Assembly: GCF_011290385.1 (NCBI RefSeq)
Contig: NZ_CP049785.1
Span: forward strand, 473,018 to 537,017
Length of the DNA stretch: 64,000 nucleotides
Source: Blattabacterium sp. DPU
GTDB lineage: Bacteria; Bacteroidota; Bacteroidia; Flavobacteriales; Blattabacteriaceae
Reading direction: 5' to 3'
In this document: one piece after another, positions 1 to 8,324 of the stretch
Layout: the number at the start of each line of letters is the position of its first letter
Numbering within the stretch: position 1 is the stretch's first letter
The notes under the pieces: model-generated
What the model saw: only the letters and a program-made list of their open reading frames with translations
The model's database searches: none
Told to the model about the DNA's origin: nothing
Translations under genes and position numbers: made by a program

Positions 1-377
1 CACCACATAGGTAATTTATTATCTAATTCTATAATTCCATCAAACCCATGATCTATTTTTTTAACCCCATTATGACTTATTTTTTTAGAGTCATAAAATA
101 TAAATTTGTAAAGTCTATAAAAATAATTCCCTTCATTTTCTTCAATAATCTTTATTCTTTCTTCTTTTGAAAGAAATTGTAATTTTTTTTTAAAAATTAA
201 ATTGTTAATGCATTCCAAAATATACAATAACACTGTAGTTATAATAAAAAAAAATATAGTAATAGGATGGACCAAATAAGATATGTGATTATAGCTTATA
301 AAAAACACATAAAACATAAATATGATAACAGATAAAAAAGAGGGAATCATAATAAAAGAAGGAATTTTCGATCTCAT
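1..377 (-). CDS. ccoP: Cytochrome c oxidase cbb3-type subunit III, CcoP (5' part, cut by window edge)
   Basis: CcoP is the membrane-anchored diheme cytochrome c subunit that delivers electrons to the cbb3 terminal oxidase. Translating the minus strand from an ATG at 377 gives an open frame to the window edge. Two hydrophobic stretches appear, near residues 7-25 and 34-55. The end of the visible part reads DHGFDGIIELDNKLPMW, the N-terminal signature that precedes the heme domains in CcoP proteins. The ATG overlaps the stop of the upstream ccoQ-like gene (ATGA), as in translationally coupled genes. The heme-binding CxxCH motifs lie outside the window and were not seen. The C-terminus is missing only because of the window edge. 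Confidence 0.9.
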   Translation of the reverse strand, partial: MRSKIPSFIMIPSFLSVIIFMFYVFFISYNHISYLVHPITIFFFIITTVLLYILECINNLIFKKKLQFLSKEERIKIIEENEGNYFYRLYKFIFYDSKKISHNGVKKIDHGFDGIIELDNKLPMW

Positions 378-568
378 AACCTTTTCCTTTTTTTTTCTTC
401 TTCTAACTCAAAAGGAGTCAAACTTATTTCATGATAATACTTTTTAGATTTTGAAAAAACAAAAAATATTACGAAAAAAAATGATAATAAAAATAAAATT
501 AACATAATAGATTGAAAAATACCTATATTTTTTTCTCCTGTAAAATATTGCTTAAAAAAACTTATCAT
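374..568 (-). CDS. ccoQ: Small cbb3 oxidase membrane subunit, CcoQ/FixQ-like
   Basis: This 64-residue protein has one clear membrane segment (about residues 17-39) followed by a short charged, lysine-rich tail. It sits between the fused ccoNO gene (9 bases upstream) and ccoP (overlapping by 4 bases). That is the usual position and size of CcoQ/FixQ, a small subunit that stabilises the cbb3 complex. The sequence itself carries no strongly diagnostic motif, so the name rests on size, topology and context. Confidence 0.75.
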   Translation of the reverse strand: MISFFKQYFTGEKNIGIFQSIMLILFLLSFFFVIFFVFSKSKKYYHEISLTPFELEEEKKRKRL

Positions 569-577
569 TTTTGAAAA

Positions 578-2770
578 TTAAGATTTGATATCTGTACCTA
601 ATCGCTGTAAATAAGCAATAAGAGCTATAATTTCTCTTTTCTCCAATGAAATAAATTTATCTTTTTCTACTTTTTTTTGTTGATCTATTTCTTTTTTTAA
701 ATTTGGATATTCTTTGTAAATATCATGTACAATTTTACCTGCTTGAAGATCCATATCCTTATTCACATTTTTTATGTATTCTAAAGTATATGGAACTCCC
801 AATTTTATCATAGCTTTCATTTTTTTTTCTGTATTCGATCTATCCAATTTATTATAAATTAACCAAGGATATCTTGGCATAATAGATCCAGGAGAAGTAG
901 AACGAGGATTATACATATGATTAAAATGCCAAGAATTAGGATTTTTTCCTCCTTCTCTAGCTAAATCAGGACCTGTTCGTTTAGATCCCCAAAGAAATGG
1001 ATGATCATATACAAATTCTCCAGCTTTAGAATACTCTCCATAACGAACAACTTCATCTCTAAATGGACGAACTTGTGCACTGTGACAAGCATTACACCCT
1101 TCTCTTACAAATAAATCTCTACCTTCTAATTCTAAGGCTTTATAAGGTTTAACATTATGAATAGTAGGAACATTAGATTTAATTACTAAAGTAGGTATAA
1201 TTTCTATAAACCCTCCAATTGCTATTGCTATAAAAGAAAGAATAGTCAATTGTACTGGTTTCCTTTCTAACCATCCATGGAATGTTTCCTTTTTATCTTT
1301 TCCATAAGTACCATAAAATGAATCGCATTTAAATTCTTCATCATCTAATGAATAACCTTGTTTAATTGTTTTAAAAACATTAAAAATCATCAAAACAAAA
1401 CCCAAAAAATAAATAATTCCACCTACAAATCTCATTTTATAAAATGGAATGATAGATATAACAGAGTCTAAAAAATTTTTATAAGCTAAAGTTCCATCAG
1501 GATTAAATTTTTTCCACATGATAGATTGTAAAATAGAGCTAAAATACATAGGAAAAATATATAAAAGGATTCCTAAAACACCCAACCAAAAATGAATGTT
1601 AGCCAATGATATGGAATATAATTTTGTATTCCATATCTTTTGAGTCAACCAATATATAATTCCAAAAGCCATAAAACCATTCCATCCTAAAGTACCTAAA
1701 TGAACATGAGCGATGACCCAATCTGTAAAATGTCCTATAGAGTTTAAAGTTTTAGTTGCCAACATAGGTCCTTCAAAAGTAGCCATTCCATAACAAGTAA
1801 TTCCTACTACAAAAAATTTCAAAATAGGATTTTCTCTCACTTGATCCCAAGCTCCTCTTAAAGTAAGTAATCCATTTAACATTCCTCCCCAAGAAGGAGC
1901 AATTAGCATAATTGAGAAAATAGTCCCCAACATCTGAGCCCAATTAGGGAGAGATGTATACATTAAATGATGAGGTCCAGCCCAAATATATATAAATATT
2001 AATGACCAAAAATGTATAATAGAAAGTTTATAAGAAAAAATAGGTTGATTCGATGCTTTTGGAACAAAATAATACATTAAACCTAGTATAGGCGTAGTTA
2101 AAATAAATGCCACAGCATTATGGCCATACCACCATTGCATTAAAGCATCTTGTACTCCAGCATATATAGAATAACTTTTAAAAGATAAAAGTGATATAGG
2201 CAATTCCAGATTATTAAATACATGTAACATCCCCACAGCTACCCATGTTCCTAATAAAAACCAAATACTAACATATAAATGTTTAATTTTTCTATTCAAA
2301 ATACTGCCAATCATATTTATTCCGTAAATAATCCAAATAAAAAAAACCCATATATCTATAGGCCATTCATGTTCAGCATATTCTTTACTTGTATTTATTC
2401 CTAATAAAAAAGTTATCCAAGTAGAAATAATAAATATTTGCCATCCCCAAAAATGGATCCAACTCAGAACATCACTAAAAATTCTCGTTTTTAACAAACG
2501 TTGCAAAGCATAATAATAACCTGTAAAAATAATATTTCCCACAAAAGCGAAAACAGCTGTACTTGTATGTAACATTCTCCATCTACCAAACCCCATGATT
2601 CCTTGAGAATCCTTTAGTTTTTCTCCTAAAATAAATTCAGGAATTTCAGGAAAAAATAATAATAAAGCTATAAATAATCCAGCTAAAAACCCCATAAAAG
2701 CCCAAAATATCGTAGCATATAAAAAAGCTTTTACAATCCTGTTATTATAATAATATGTTTTAAATTTCAT
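578..2770 (-). CDS. ccoNO: Fused cbb3 cytochrome oxidase subunits I and II (CcoN-CcoO)
   Basis: This is the catalytic core of a high-affinity terminal oxidase reducing O2 to water in the inner membrane. Residues 1 to about 480 are the polytopic CcoN part. Its expected heme/copper ligands are visible in WWYGHNA, in the AGPHH pair and in VIAHVHLG. From about residue 530 the protein becomes CcoO, a monoheme cytochrome c domain with CNACH near residues 558-562, followed by the CcoO signatures AQVRPFRDEV and GPDLAREGGK. In most proteobacteria these are two proteins; a single 730-residue fusion is the arrangement known from Bacteroidetes. The start overlaps the ccoS stop by 4 bases, and ccoQ and ccoP follow, so this is one operon. 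Confidence 0.95.
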   Translation of the reverse strand: MKFKTYYYNNRIVKAFLYATIFWAFMGFLAGLFIALLLFFPEIPEFILGEKLKDSQGIMGFGRWRMLHTSTAVFAFVGNIIFTGYYYALQRLLKTRIFSDVLSWIHFWGWQIFIISTWITFLLGINTSKEYAEHEWPIDIWVFFIWIIYGINMIGSILNRKIKHLYVSIWFLLGTWVAVGMLHVFNNLELPISLLSFKSYSIYAGVQDALMQWWYGHNAVAFILTTPILGLMYYFVPKASNQPIFSYKLSIIHFWSLIFIYIWAGPHHLMYTSLPNWAQMLGTIFSIMLIAPSWGGMLNGLLTLRGAWDQVRENPILKFFVVGITCYGMATFEGPMLATKTLNSIGHFTDWVIAHVHLGTLGWNGFMAFGIIYWLTQKIWNTKLYSISLANIHFWLGVLGILLYIFPMYFSSILQSIMWKKFNPDGTLAYKNFLDSVISIIPFYKMRFVGGIIYFLGFVLMIFNVFKTIKQGYSLDDEEFKCDSFYGTYGKDKKETFHGWLERKPVQLTILSFIAIAIGGFIEIIPTLVIKSNVPTIHNVKPYKALELEGRDLFVREGCNACHSAQVRPFRDEVVRYGEYSKAGEFVYDHPFLWGSKRTGPDLAREGGKNPNSWHFNHMYNPRSTSPGSIMPRYPWLIYNKLDRSNTEKKMKAMIKLGVPYTLEYIKNVNKDMDLQAGKIVHDIYKEYPNLKKEIDQQKKVEKDKFISLEKREIIALIAYLQRLGTDIKS

Positions 2771-2916
2771 TTTTTATCAAAATCATCAATTAAAATTCTA
2801 ATACTAGGAGATTCATAATCATCAAATTGCCCCGAATAAAGACTATATAAAAAAAATATAAGAAAAATAGCTCCTAAAGAAACACTAGATAATATCATAA
2901 TAATTAATATATCCAT
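2767..2916 (-). CDS. ccoS: cbb3 oxidase assembly protein CcoS
   Basis: This 49-residue gene, found by translating the gap between ccoI and ccoNO, is too short for most ORF cut-offs. The product has one N-terminal membrane helix (about residues 3-23) followed by the hallmark SGQFDDYESPSIRIL, which identifies CcoS. CcoS is needed for cofactor insertion and maturation of the cbb3 oxidase. The gene begins 12 bases after the stop of the CcoI copper ATPase, and its TGA overlaps the ccoNO ATG (ATGA). This gives the typical ccoI-ccoS-ccoN order seen in Bacteroidetes. Confidence 0.93.
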   Translation of the reverse strand: MDILIIMILSSVSLGAIFLIFFLYSLYSGQFDDYESPSIRILIDDFDKK

Positions 2917-2928
2917 ACTATACTATGA

Positions 2929-5187
2929 TTAAAATATTAATTTTCGTGAAAGGATCCAAGTAGATATTATAGAAAAAAATATAACGGAAAAAGAACTTAA
3001 AGGCATTAAAATAGAAGCTATAAAAGGTTTTAAATTTCCGGTAACAGCAAAAAAAATTCCTACACTATTGTAAAATAAACTAATCATAAAATTAATGAAT
3101 ACTAATTTCACAGATATTTTTGATATATTCAAAAATAAAAAAATATGATTCAAACAATTAGATTGTATAAAAGCGTCACAACTAGGAAAAAAACTAGTTG
3201 GATTTTCTGATACCGCAATACCTACTTCACTTTGATTTAACGCTGCACAATCATTAATTCCATCTCCAAACATCATAATTTTTTCTCCTTTTTCTTGTAA
3301 TTTTTTAACATAATCTAATTTATTTTCTGGACTTTGACTAAAAAAAACCTTACTTGATTTTGGTAAAATTGACTTTAAATACTTTTTTTCTAAATCATTA
3401 TGATCTCCAGAAAGAATAATAATATTATATTCTTTTAAATCTTTAAACATTTTCTCTACCCCATCACGATATAAATTTCTAAATATAAAATAACCTACAA
3501 ATTTATTATTTATAGAAATAAAAACTGTTGTTTGATTAATTTGATTTTGATGAATCATTTGATTTTCAATCCCTAAATATTTTTGAGAACCGATTTTAAC
3601 TGGTATATTTTTTATAATTCCTTCTAAACCTTTTCCTATAACTTCTTTAAAATTTTTTATAATATAAAAATCTTTTACAGATAATTCTGATAGTATTTTT
3701 TGACTTAAAGGATGACTTGAATTTTTTAACAAAGAAGCTATAATTTTCTTTTCTTCATTTTTTATATTTCCCACAAAAAATATTTTTTCCTTATTGGGAT
3801 CTGTTATAGTTCCAGTTTTATCAAAAATTAAAGTTTTGACAGAGGCAATTCTTTCCATTGTAAAAATATCTTTCACATAAAAACCTTTTTTGGAAAAAAA
3901 ACGGATTATATTTCCAAAAATTAATGGACTAGAAAGAACTAAAGCACATGGACAAGTAATAATTAAAACAGAAAAAACTGTTTGAAAAATTTTTGAAACA
4001 TCATTACTAAAAGACCAATATATTCCAGTTATAATCGAAATTATCAAAATAATAGGAGTAAAATATTGACTAAATCTAGTAGATATTGAATTCAAATCAA
4101 ATAATTTGTGACTTTTACGATGATACTGATTCGATTTATTCTTATTCCATAATAAACTTAAATAACTATGATCTATGTTTTTAATAACTTTTATAATAAT
4201 AGCTTCTCCTTTTTGTTTAGAACCAGCATAAATTCGTTCTCCCATTTTTTTGTGAATTAAATAGGATTCTCCTGTAATGAAACTATTATCTAATACTGCG
4301 TTACCCTTTATTAATACAGAATCAGCAGGAATAATTTCTTCATTTCTTATTAAAATAAGATCCCCTTTTTGTAAAGAAGAAAGTAAAATTTTTTCTTCTT
4401 TTTCATTATCATATATTTTTGTTATTAAAACTGGATATAAAGATTTATAATTTTTATCAAAAGAAAGAATTTTGTTATGAGTATGTATTTGAAATATTTT
4501 ACTTATAAGTAGAAATAAAGAAAAACTAGAAAGACTATCAAAATAACCTGAACCTAAGTCAAAAAATACTTCATAACAACTCCATGAAAAAAGAACTAAT
4601 ATTCCAATGGAAATTGGAACATTTATATTCAAGACATGTTTTTTTAATCCTAATACAGCATATTTAATATGATCAGTAAGAGAAAACATTACTACTGGTA
4701 AAGATAGTATTAACATAAAATAACGAAAAAAATTACGATTTTCCATAAACCATATGTCTTGTTCAGCACCTACATATTCTGGAATAGCTAACAGCATGAT
4801 ATTACCAAAACAAAAAAAAGAAATGGATAGCTTTCCTATTAATTTTCTATCAAATAAATTTGAGTTATTAGTTTTTATGTTTTTTTCTATTGATTCAAAA
4901 TTAATAGATGGTCTATATCCCATGCTATCAAGTAATTTAGCTATATCACTCAGTTTAAATTCAATATTATTAAATGTGATACAAATTTGTTTACTAGGAA
5001 AATCAACAGTAGCATCAAAAATATTTTTATACATCTTAGACAAACTTTCCAAAATAAAAACACAAGAACTACAGTGAATAGAGGGAATGAAAAAACGAAC
5101 TATGGTAATATTTTTATGATTAAAATCAATTACTTTATCTGAAATTTTTTCATCATCAAGAAAATCAAAAATTTTCTGTTTTTTCAT
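2929..5187 (-). CDS. ccoI: Copper-translocating P1B-type ATPase for oxidase assembly (CcoI/FixI-like)
   Basis: This heavy-metal P-type ATPase probably exports copper for the CuB centre of the cbb3 oxidase. An N-terminal metal-binding domain carries HCSSC (about residues 37-42). The transmembrane metal site CPC is near residue 412, the phosphorylated Asp lies in DKTGTIT near 457, the HP motif is in SSHPLS, and the hinge GDGINDCAAL is near 641. At 752 residues it is of normal length. The gene is immediately upstream of ccoS and ccoNO on the same strand, and CcoI/FixI occupies this position in other cco clusters. A general copper exporter (CopA) is the alternative, but the neighbourhood favours CcoI. 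Confidence 0.92.
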   Translation of the reverse strand: MKKQKIFDFLDDEKISDKVIDFNHKNITIVRFFIPSIHCSSCVFILESLSKMYKNIFDATVDFPSKQICITFNNIEFKLSDIAKLLDSMGYRPSINFESIEKNIKTNNSNLFDRKLIGKLSISFFCFGNIMLLAIPEYVGAEQDIWFMENRNFFRYFMLILSLPVVMFSLTDHIKYAVLGLKKHVLNINVPISIGILVLFSWSCYEVFFDLGSGYFDSLSSFSLFLLISKIFQIHTHNKILSFDKNYKSLYPVLITKIYDNEKEEKILLSSLQKGDLILIRNEEIIPADSVLIKGNAVLDNSFITGESYLIHKKMGERIYAGSKQKGEAIIIKVIKNIDHSYLSLLWNKNKSNQYHRKSHKLFDLNSISTRFSQYFTPIILIISIITGIYWSFSNDVSKIFQTVFSVLIITCPCALVLSSPLIFGNIIRFFSKKGFYVKDIFTMERIASVKTLIFDKTGTITDPNKEKIFFVGNIKNEEKKIIASLLKNSSHPLSQKILSELSVKDFYIIKNFKEVIGKGLEGIIKNIPVKIGSQKYLGIENQMIHQNQINQTTVFISINNKFVGYFIFRNLYRDGVEKMFKDLKEYNIIILSGDHNDLEKKYLKSILPKSSKVFFSQSPENKLDYVKKLQEKGEKIMMFGDGINDCAALNQSEVGIAVSENPTSFFPSCDAFIQSNCLNHIFLFLNISKISVKLVFINFMISLFYNSVGIFFAVTGNLKPFIASILMPLSSFSVIFFSIISTWILSRKLIF

Positions 5188-5190
5188 TAT

Positions 5191-5586
5191 TTATTTTGTT
5201 TTCTGTATATATTCTTGGTACTCTTTTGAAGACATTAATTGATCATACTCTTTTACTTCTACAATTTCTATTCGAATTATCCATCCTTCACTATAAAAAC
5301 TTTGATTAATTAATTCTGGGTTAGATAATAATCTATTATTAATTTCAAGAATATAACCAGAAACAGGCATAAACAAATCTGAAACAGTTTTTACCGCTTC
5401 TATTGTTCCAAAGGAATTCTCAGCTTTTACTTTTTTTCCTATGATAGAATTTTCTACATCTAAATAAACAATGTCTCCCAACTCATTTTGAGCAAAATGA
5501 GTGATTCCTACATAAGATTGATTTTTATCATTGGGAAGACTAATCCATTCATGATTTTTACTATACCTTAAATTATTAGGGTTCAT
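5191..5586 (-). CDS. gcvH: Glycine cleavage system H protein
   Basis: GcvH is the lipoyl carrier that shuttles the aminomethyl group between the P, T and L proteins when glycine is split to give one-carbon units. The lipoyl-lysine region GTIEAVKTVSD places the modified Lys at residue 66 of the 131-residue form. The only earlier in-frame start is a TTG at 5607 overlapping the previous stop. I chose the ATG at 5586 because the family begins with a segment like NLRYSKNHEWI and is normally about 125-131 residues. The gene is 3 bases from ccoI and closely follows the glucosaminidase gene. LipA, encoded at 59497, could supply its lipoyl group. Confidence 0.95.
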   Translation of the reverse strand: MNPNNLRYSKNHEWISLPNDKNQSYVGITHFAQNELGDIVYLDVENSIIGKKVKAENSFGTIEAVKTVSDLFMPVSGYILEINNRLLSNPELINQSFYSEGWIIRIEIVEVKEYDQLMSSKEYQEYIQKTK

Positions 5587-5603
5587 ATTTAATAAATTTG
5601 AAT

Positions 5604-6266
5604 TCAAATTTTAATTATAATTGCTTTATATAAATTTTTTATAAAAAAACGTACTTTTCTACTAAATGTTGTAAAAAAAGAATCTTTGTCTTTATTTTTC
5701 ATATAATTCAAATATTGACTGATTCTTTTTTCTATACTAGAAGTAGTTTTTTGATCAAATTTCCATAAATAATATTTTTCTATTTGATCAATTAATAAAT
5801 TAGCATAATTTAAGGATGTAGCATAACCTGCTTTTTTGAGTTCCGTAGCCCAAGCTTGATAATCATTTTTTTTAAGAAGAAATAATTTAGAATAACGTGG
5901 TTGTTTTAAAAACTTAGAATGGTCATGAAAAGATTCTCGTACAGAATTATATTTTCTAAAACATTCCTGCGGAATATCGTCATCATGGTAATAAACATCT
6001 CCTCTCCAATTTTTTCCACATTTAATTCCAAAATGATTGTTTGTTGCTTTGGACAAAGAACTATTTCCACTAGAAGATTCTAAAATACCTTGACCCAATT
6101 TAATACTAGCTGGTATTCCAAATTTTTCCATTTCTTCAACAGCAAAAGCAGCATATTTTTTAATATATTCAATTACATTTTCTATTTCTTTTTCTTTATA
6201 CTTTTTTTGTGAAAAAGAAAACAATGACATAGAAAAGAATAATATAAAATAAAAAAACTTTTTCAT
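5604..6266 (-). CDS. Secreted glucosaminidase (peptidoglycan hydrolase)
   Basis: The 220-residue product starts with a short signal peptide (KKFFYFILFFSMSLFSFSQ) and continues into a glucosaminidase domain of the FlgJ/endo-beta-N-acetylglucosaminidase type. The likely catalytic Glu is E63 in GQGILESSSG, followed by the typical NNHFGIKC and a YATSLNYA segment near residues 153-160. It should cut the glycan strands of peptidoglycan in the periplasm. No LysM cell-wall-binding repeat is present; many free-living Bacteroidetes relatives have one, so this is a minimal version. It lies between a putative porin and gcvH in a minus-strand run. Confidence 0.8.
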   Translation of the reverse strand: MKKFFYFILFFSMSLFSFSQKKYKEKEIENVIEYIKKYAAFAVEEMEKFGIPASIKLGQGILESSSGNSSLSKATNNHFGIKCGKNWRGDVYYHDDDIPQECFRKYNSVRESFHDHSKFLKQPRYSKLFLLKKNDYQAWATELKKAGYATSLNYANLLIDQIEKYYLWKFDQKTTSSIEKRISQYLNYMKNKDKDSFFTTFSRKVRFFIKNLYKAIIIKI

Positions 6267-6317
6267 TTTTATTAACTTTAATAAAAGTACATTTTTTTAT
6301 AGATTTTATTTTTATCA

Positions 6318-8135
6318 TCAAGTAAAAAGATTCCACAAAAAACCTGTTTTAATAAAAAATTCATTGTTATTGTTGAATTCTATGTTTTGAATTTTGAAGT
6401 AAAATATAGTTCTATATATTTTAAAATTTAAAAAATAATCTACAAAAGGAGTTCCCCCAATTTGATTAGGAATACATTCTTTTTCAAAAGAAAAAGTTTG
6501 AAAAGGATAAGAAATTTTTTGATGATAAAATTTACTGAAATAATAAAAAGAAAATCCTGTTTGTATAAATAAAGCTTTATTAAAATAATTATCCCTATAA
6601 AATATAGTACTTCTCGATAAAAAATTGGGAATAGAAAAAATTAATGGATCAGAATTGTATTTATTATATAGTAAAATATTATTTAATTGAAATTTCCATA
6701 TATTATGTGTAGTTTCTACTTGTAATCCATATAACTGTATATACTTACGATATAAAAATTTTTCCATAGATTTTTCATCATAAGAACGATTTAACCTAGA
6801 TATATAAAAAGAAGCATAATATTTATCTTTGTTTATAGAAAAATTAATTGTTTTTTTTCTATTAAAAACAAATATGTTTTTTTGTTCATTATTATAACAA
6901 TCTAAATTTTTTTTTAAAATATAAATAGGAATAAAACTATTATAAACTAAATCATTTTCATCAATACTAAATTGAGTAAAAAATAGAAATTTGGGTAAAA
7001 ATACGTTGAACGTTACATTAGTATTAAAATAATATTTTTGAATATTATTATTTTCTACAATCCATTTTCCGCTTGAATATAATTCGTAAATATCATTAAT
7101 AGGATAATGTATTTTAGTTTGTATAGATAAACTGTTGACAGTTTTATTTTTAATATAATTATTATTGAATAATTGATAATGTATTTTATCAAAAATTGAT
7201 CCTACTTCTATATTAATTTTTTTTTGTTTGAAAATTAAAAATAAACCATTTCTCAAATAAAAATGATTAATTTTCTTTTGTAAATATTGAAATAAATAAT
7301 CTTGATAATATTTTTCATATTCCAAATGAGTTTTTAAAAATAATGATCTATTTTTTTCTTTGAAAGAAAAAATTTTTTGAATAAAACTTATATAAGATCT
7401 ATTATGAATTAGTTTGTTATAATGAAACAAAATATTTTTATAATTTTTTATATTCCATTTTTTTATTTCTTTTTTTTCTTTTGTTTCAAATTTTTGATAA
7501 ATATAATGACCCCATAATTTATAATCATAATCGTTATCGTTATGATTTTGATAATTAAAGGTAGTTAATACTAAATCTTTACTTTTTGCTGAATCAGGTT
7601 CATTTTCTAAATGGAAATTTCTATATTCTATGGAATAATTCGTTTTTTCATTAAAATTTTGTGAAAAAAAACCACCTAATGTTTTTTCTTTTTTTAAAAA
7701 ATCATTTACATAAAAAATTTCTGAAATTGGAGTTTTAACATCAAAATATTTAATTTTTTCACGATAAAAAAAAGGATCCTTAAAAAAAAACATTTTTTTA
7801 GGCATTTTTTCGTTAAAATTTTCTTGCATTAATTTTTGATATTCATTAGGAATAAACAAATCTTTTCCATTTCTTGGAAAGAATCCAATATTATCATATT
7901 TGAAAAAATTATGAGAATAATATTTTTTTATGGAAAAATCTTTTTCTATAAAAGTTTCTTTCACATTTTTTTCTTCCGTCCAAAATTTATAATCCTGATA
8001 AGTAGGATCATAGAATTCCACTTTTTCAGTTATTCCAATTTGATTTTCATCAATATGATGTTTTATTATTTTTTCTTTCATATTATACGTGTTATGAGAC
8101 ATAAAAAGAAAAAAAGTAAAAATGAATATTTTCAT
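6318..8135 (-). CDS. Putative outer-membrane porin (Bacteroidetes Porin_10-like)
   Basis: The 605-residue protein begins with a hydrophobic signal segment (about residues 1-17) and has no internal membrane helices. It is rich in alternating aromatic/polar stretches and ends in a Phe-containing beta-like segment, which suggests a beta-barrel. The part around residues 130-180 (KTPISEIFYV, then GGFFSQNFNEKTNYSIEYR) resembles the N-terminal region of Bacteroidetes putative porins. Extreme AT bias has filled it with Lys, Asn, Tyr, Phe and Ile. It is the first gene of the minus-strand run and diverges from the trp operon. The porin call is inference from weak motif similarity, size and signal peptide; otherwise it is a secreted protein of unknown function. 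Confidence 0.55.
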   Translation of the reverse strand: MKIFIFTFFLFMSHNTYNMKEKIIKHHIDENQIGITEKVEFYDPTYQDYKFWTEEKNVKETFIEKDFSIKKYYSHNFFKYDNIGFFPRNGKDLFIPNEYQKLMQENFNEKMPKKMFFFKDPFFYREKIKYFDVKTPISEIFYVNDFLKKEKTLGGFFSQNFNEKTNYSIEYRNFHLENEPDSAKSKDLVLTTFNYQNHNDNDYDYKLWGHYIYQKFETKEKKEIKKWNIKNYKNILFHYNKLIHNRSYISFIQKIFSFKEKNRSLFLKTHLEYEKYYQDYLFQYLQKKINHFYLRNGLFLIFKQKKINIEVGSIFDKIHYQLFNNNYIKNKTVNSLSIQTKIHYPINDIYELYSSGKWIVENNNIQKYYFNTNVTFNVFLPKFLFFTQFSIDENDLVYNSFIPIYILKKNLDCYNNEQKNIFVFNRKKTINFSINKDKYYASFYISRLNRSYDEKSMEKFLYRKYIQLYGLQVETTHNIWKFQLNNILLYNKYNSDPLIFSIPNFLSRSTIFYRDNYFNKALFIQTGFSFYYFSKFYHQKISYPFQTFSFEKECIPNQIGGTPFVDYFLNFKIYRTIFYFKIQNIEFNNNNEFFIKTGFLWNLFT

Positions 8136-8195
8136 ATAATCGAATTATAAATTGCACTATTCGTAATTAATATCCACAAATAGAAAAAATTTATT

Positions 8196-8203
8196 TATAT
8201 TTG
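8196..8203 (+). promoter_or_regulatory. trp operon promoter, -7 box
   Basis: TATATTTG matches the Bacteroidetes vegetative -7 consensus TAnnTTTG and is identical to the boxes before tRNA-Lys and hisG. Transcription would start near 8210, leaving a leader of about 115 bases before trpE. Confidence 0.65.
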
Positions 8204-8213
8204 CATGATGTAA

Positions 8214-8288
8214 ATGTCATTATTTAAAATAAATGGTATTCTTCAAATAATATTGTTTGTACAATATTTTTTAGGCTTGTCTTTGTGA
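8214..8288 (+). CDS. Possible trp leader ORF (24 codons)
   Basis: A 24-codon frame starts with ATG a few bases after the predicted transcription start and ends with TGA inside the loop of the last leader hairpin. The stop position would place a terminating ribosome on the hairpin, as expected of an attenuator peptide. It contains no Trp codon and no run of any one regulatory amino acid, so classical Trp-codon stalling is not supported. A preceding Met-Met-stop mini-frame lies at 8205-8213. It may be a chance frame. Confidence 0.2.
   Translation: MSLFKINGILQIILFVQYFLGLSL
8249..8272 (+). promoter_or_regulatory. First leader hairpin upstream of trpE
   Basis: AATATTGT (8249-8256) and ACAATATT (8261-8268) form a perfect 8-bp stem with a 4-base loop. 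A run of T follows to 8272. It lies in the untranslated trp leader. Confidence 0.5.
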
Positions 8289-8301
8289 CGGCCTTTTTTT
8301 T
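8273..8301 (+). terminator. Terminator-like hairpin in the trp leader (candidate attenuator)
   Basis: AGGC (8273-8276) pairs with GCCT (8291-8294), and GTC (8279-8281) pairs with GAC (8287-8289), giving a two-part stem around a 5-base loop. Eight T residues follow at 8294-8301. The upstream gene runs the other way, so this hairpin can only act on transcription entering trpE. That suggests attenuation rather than an ordinary 3' terminator. Confidence 0.55.
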
Positions 8302-8324
8302 ATCATGTCAAAATACCATAAACC

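Noticed and set aside
4754-5077. Plus-strand ORF of 107 codons opposite ccoI
   Set aside because: It lies entirely antisense to clear ATPase sequence and has no recognisable motif; it is a shadow frame.
8205-8213. Met-Met-stop mini-ORF in the trp leader as a counterpart to the his Met-His-stop elements
   Set aside because: It has no Trp codon and occurs once; there is nothing to link it to Trp sensing.
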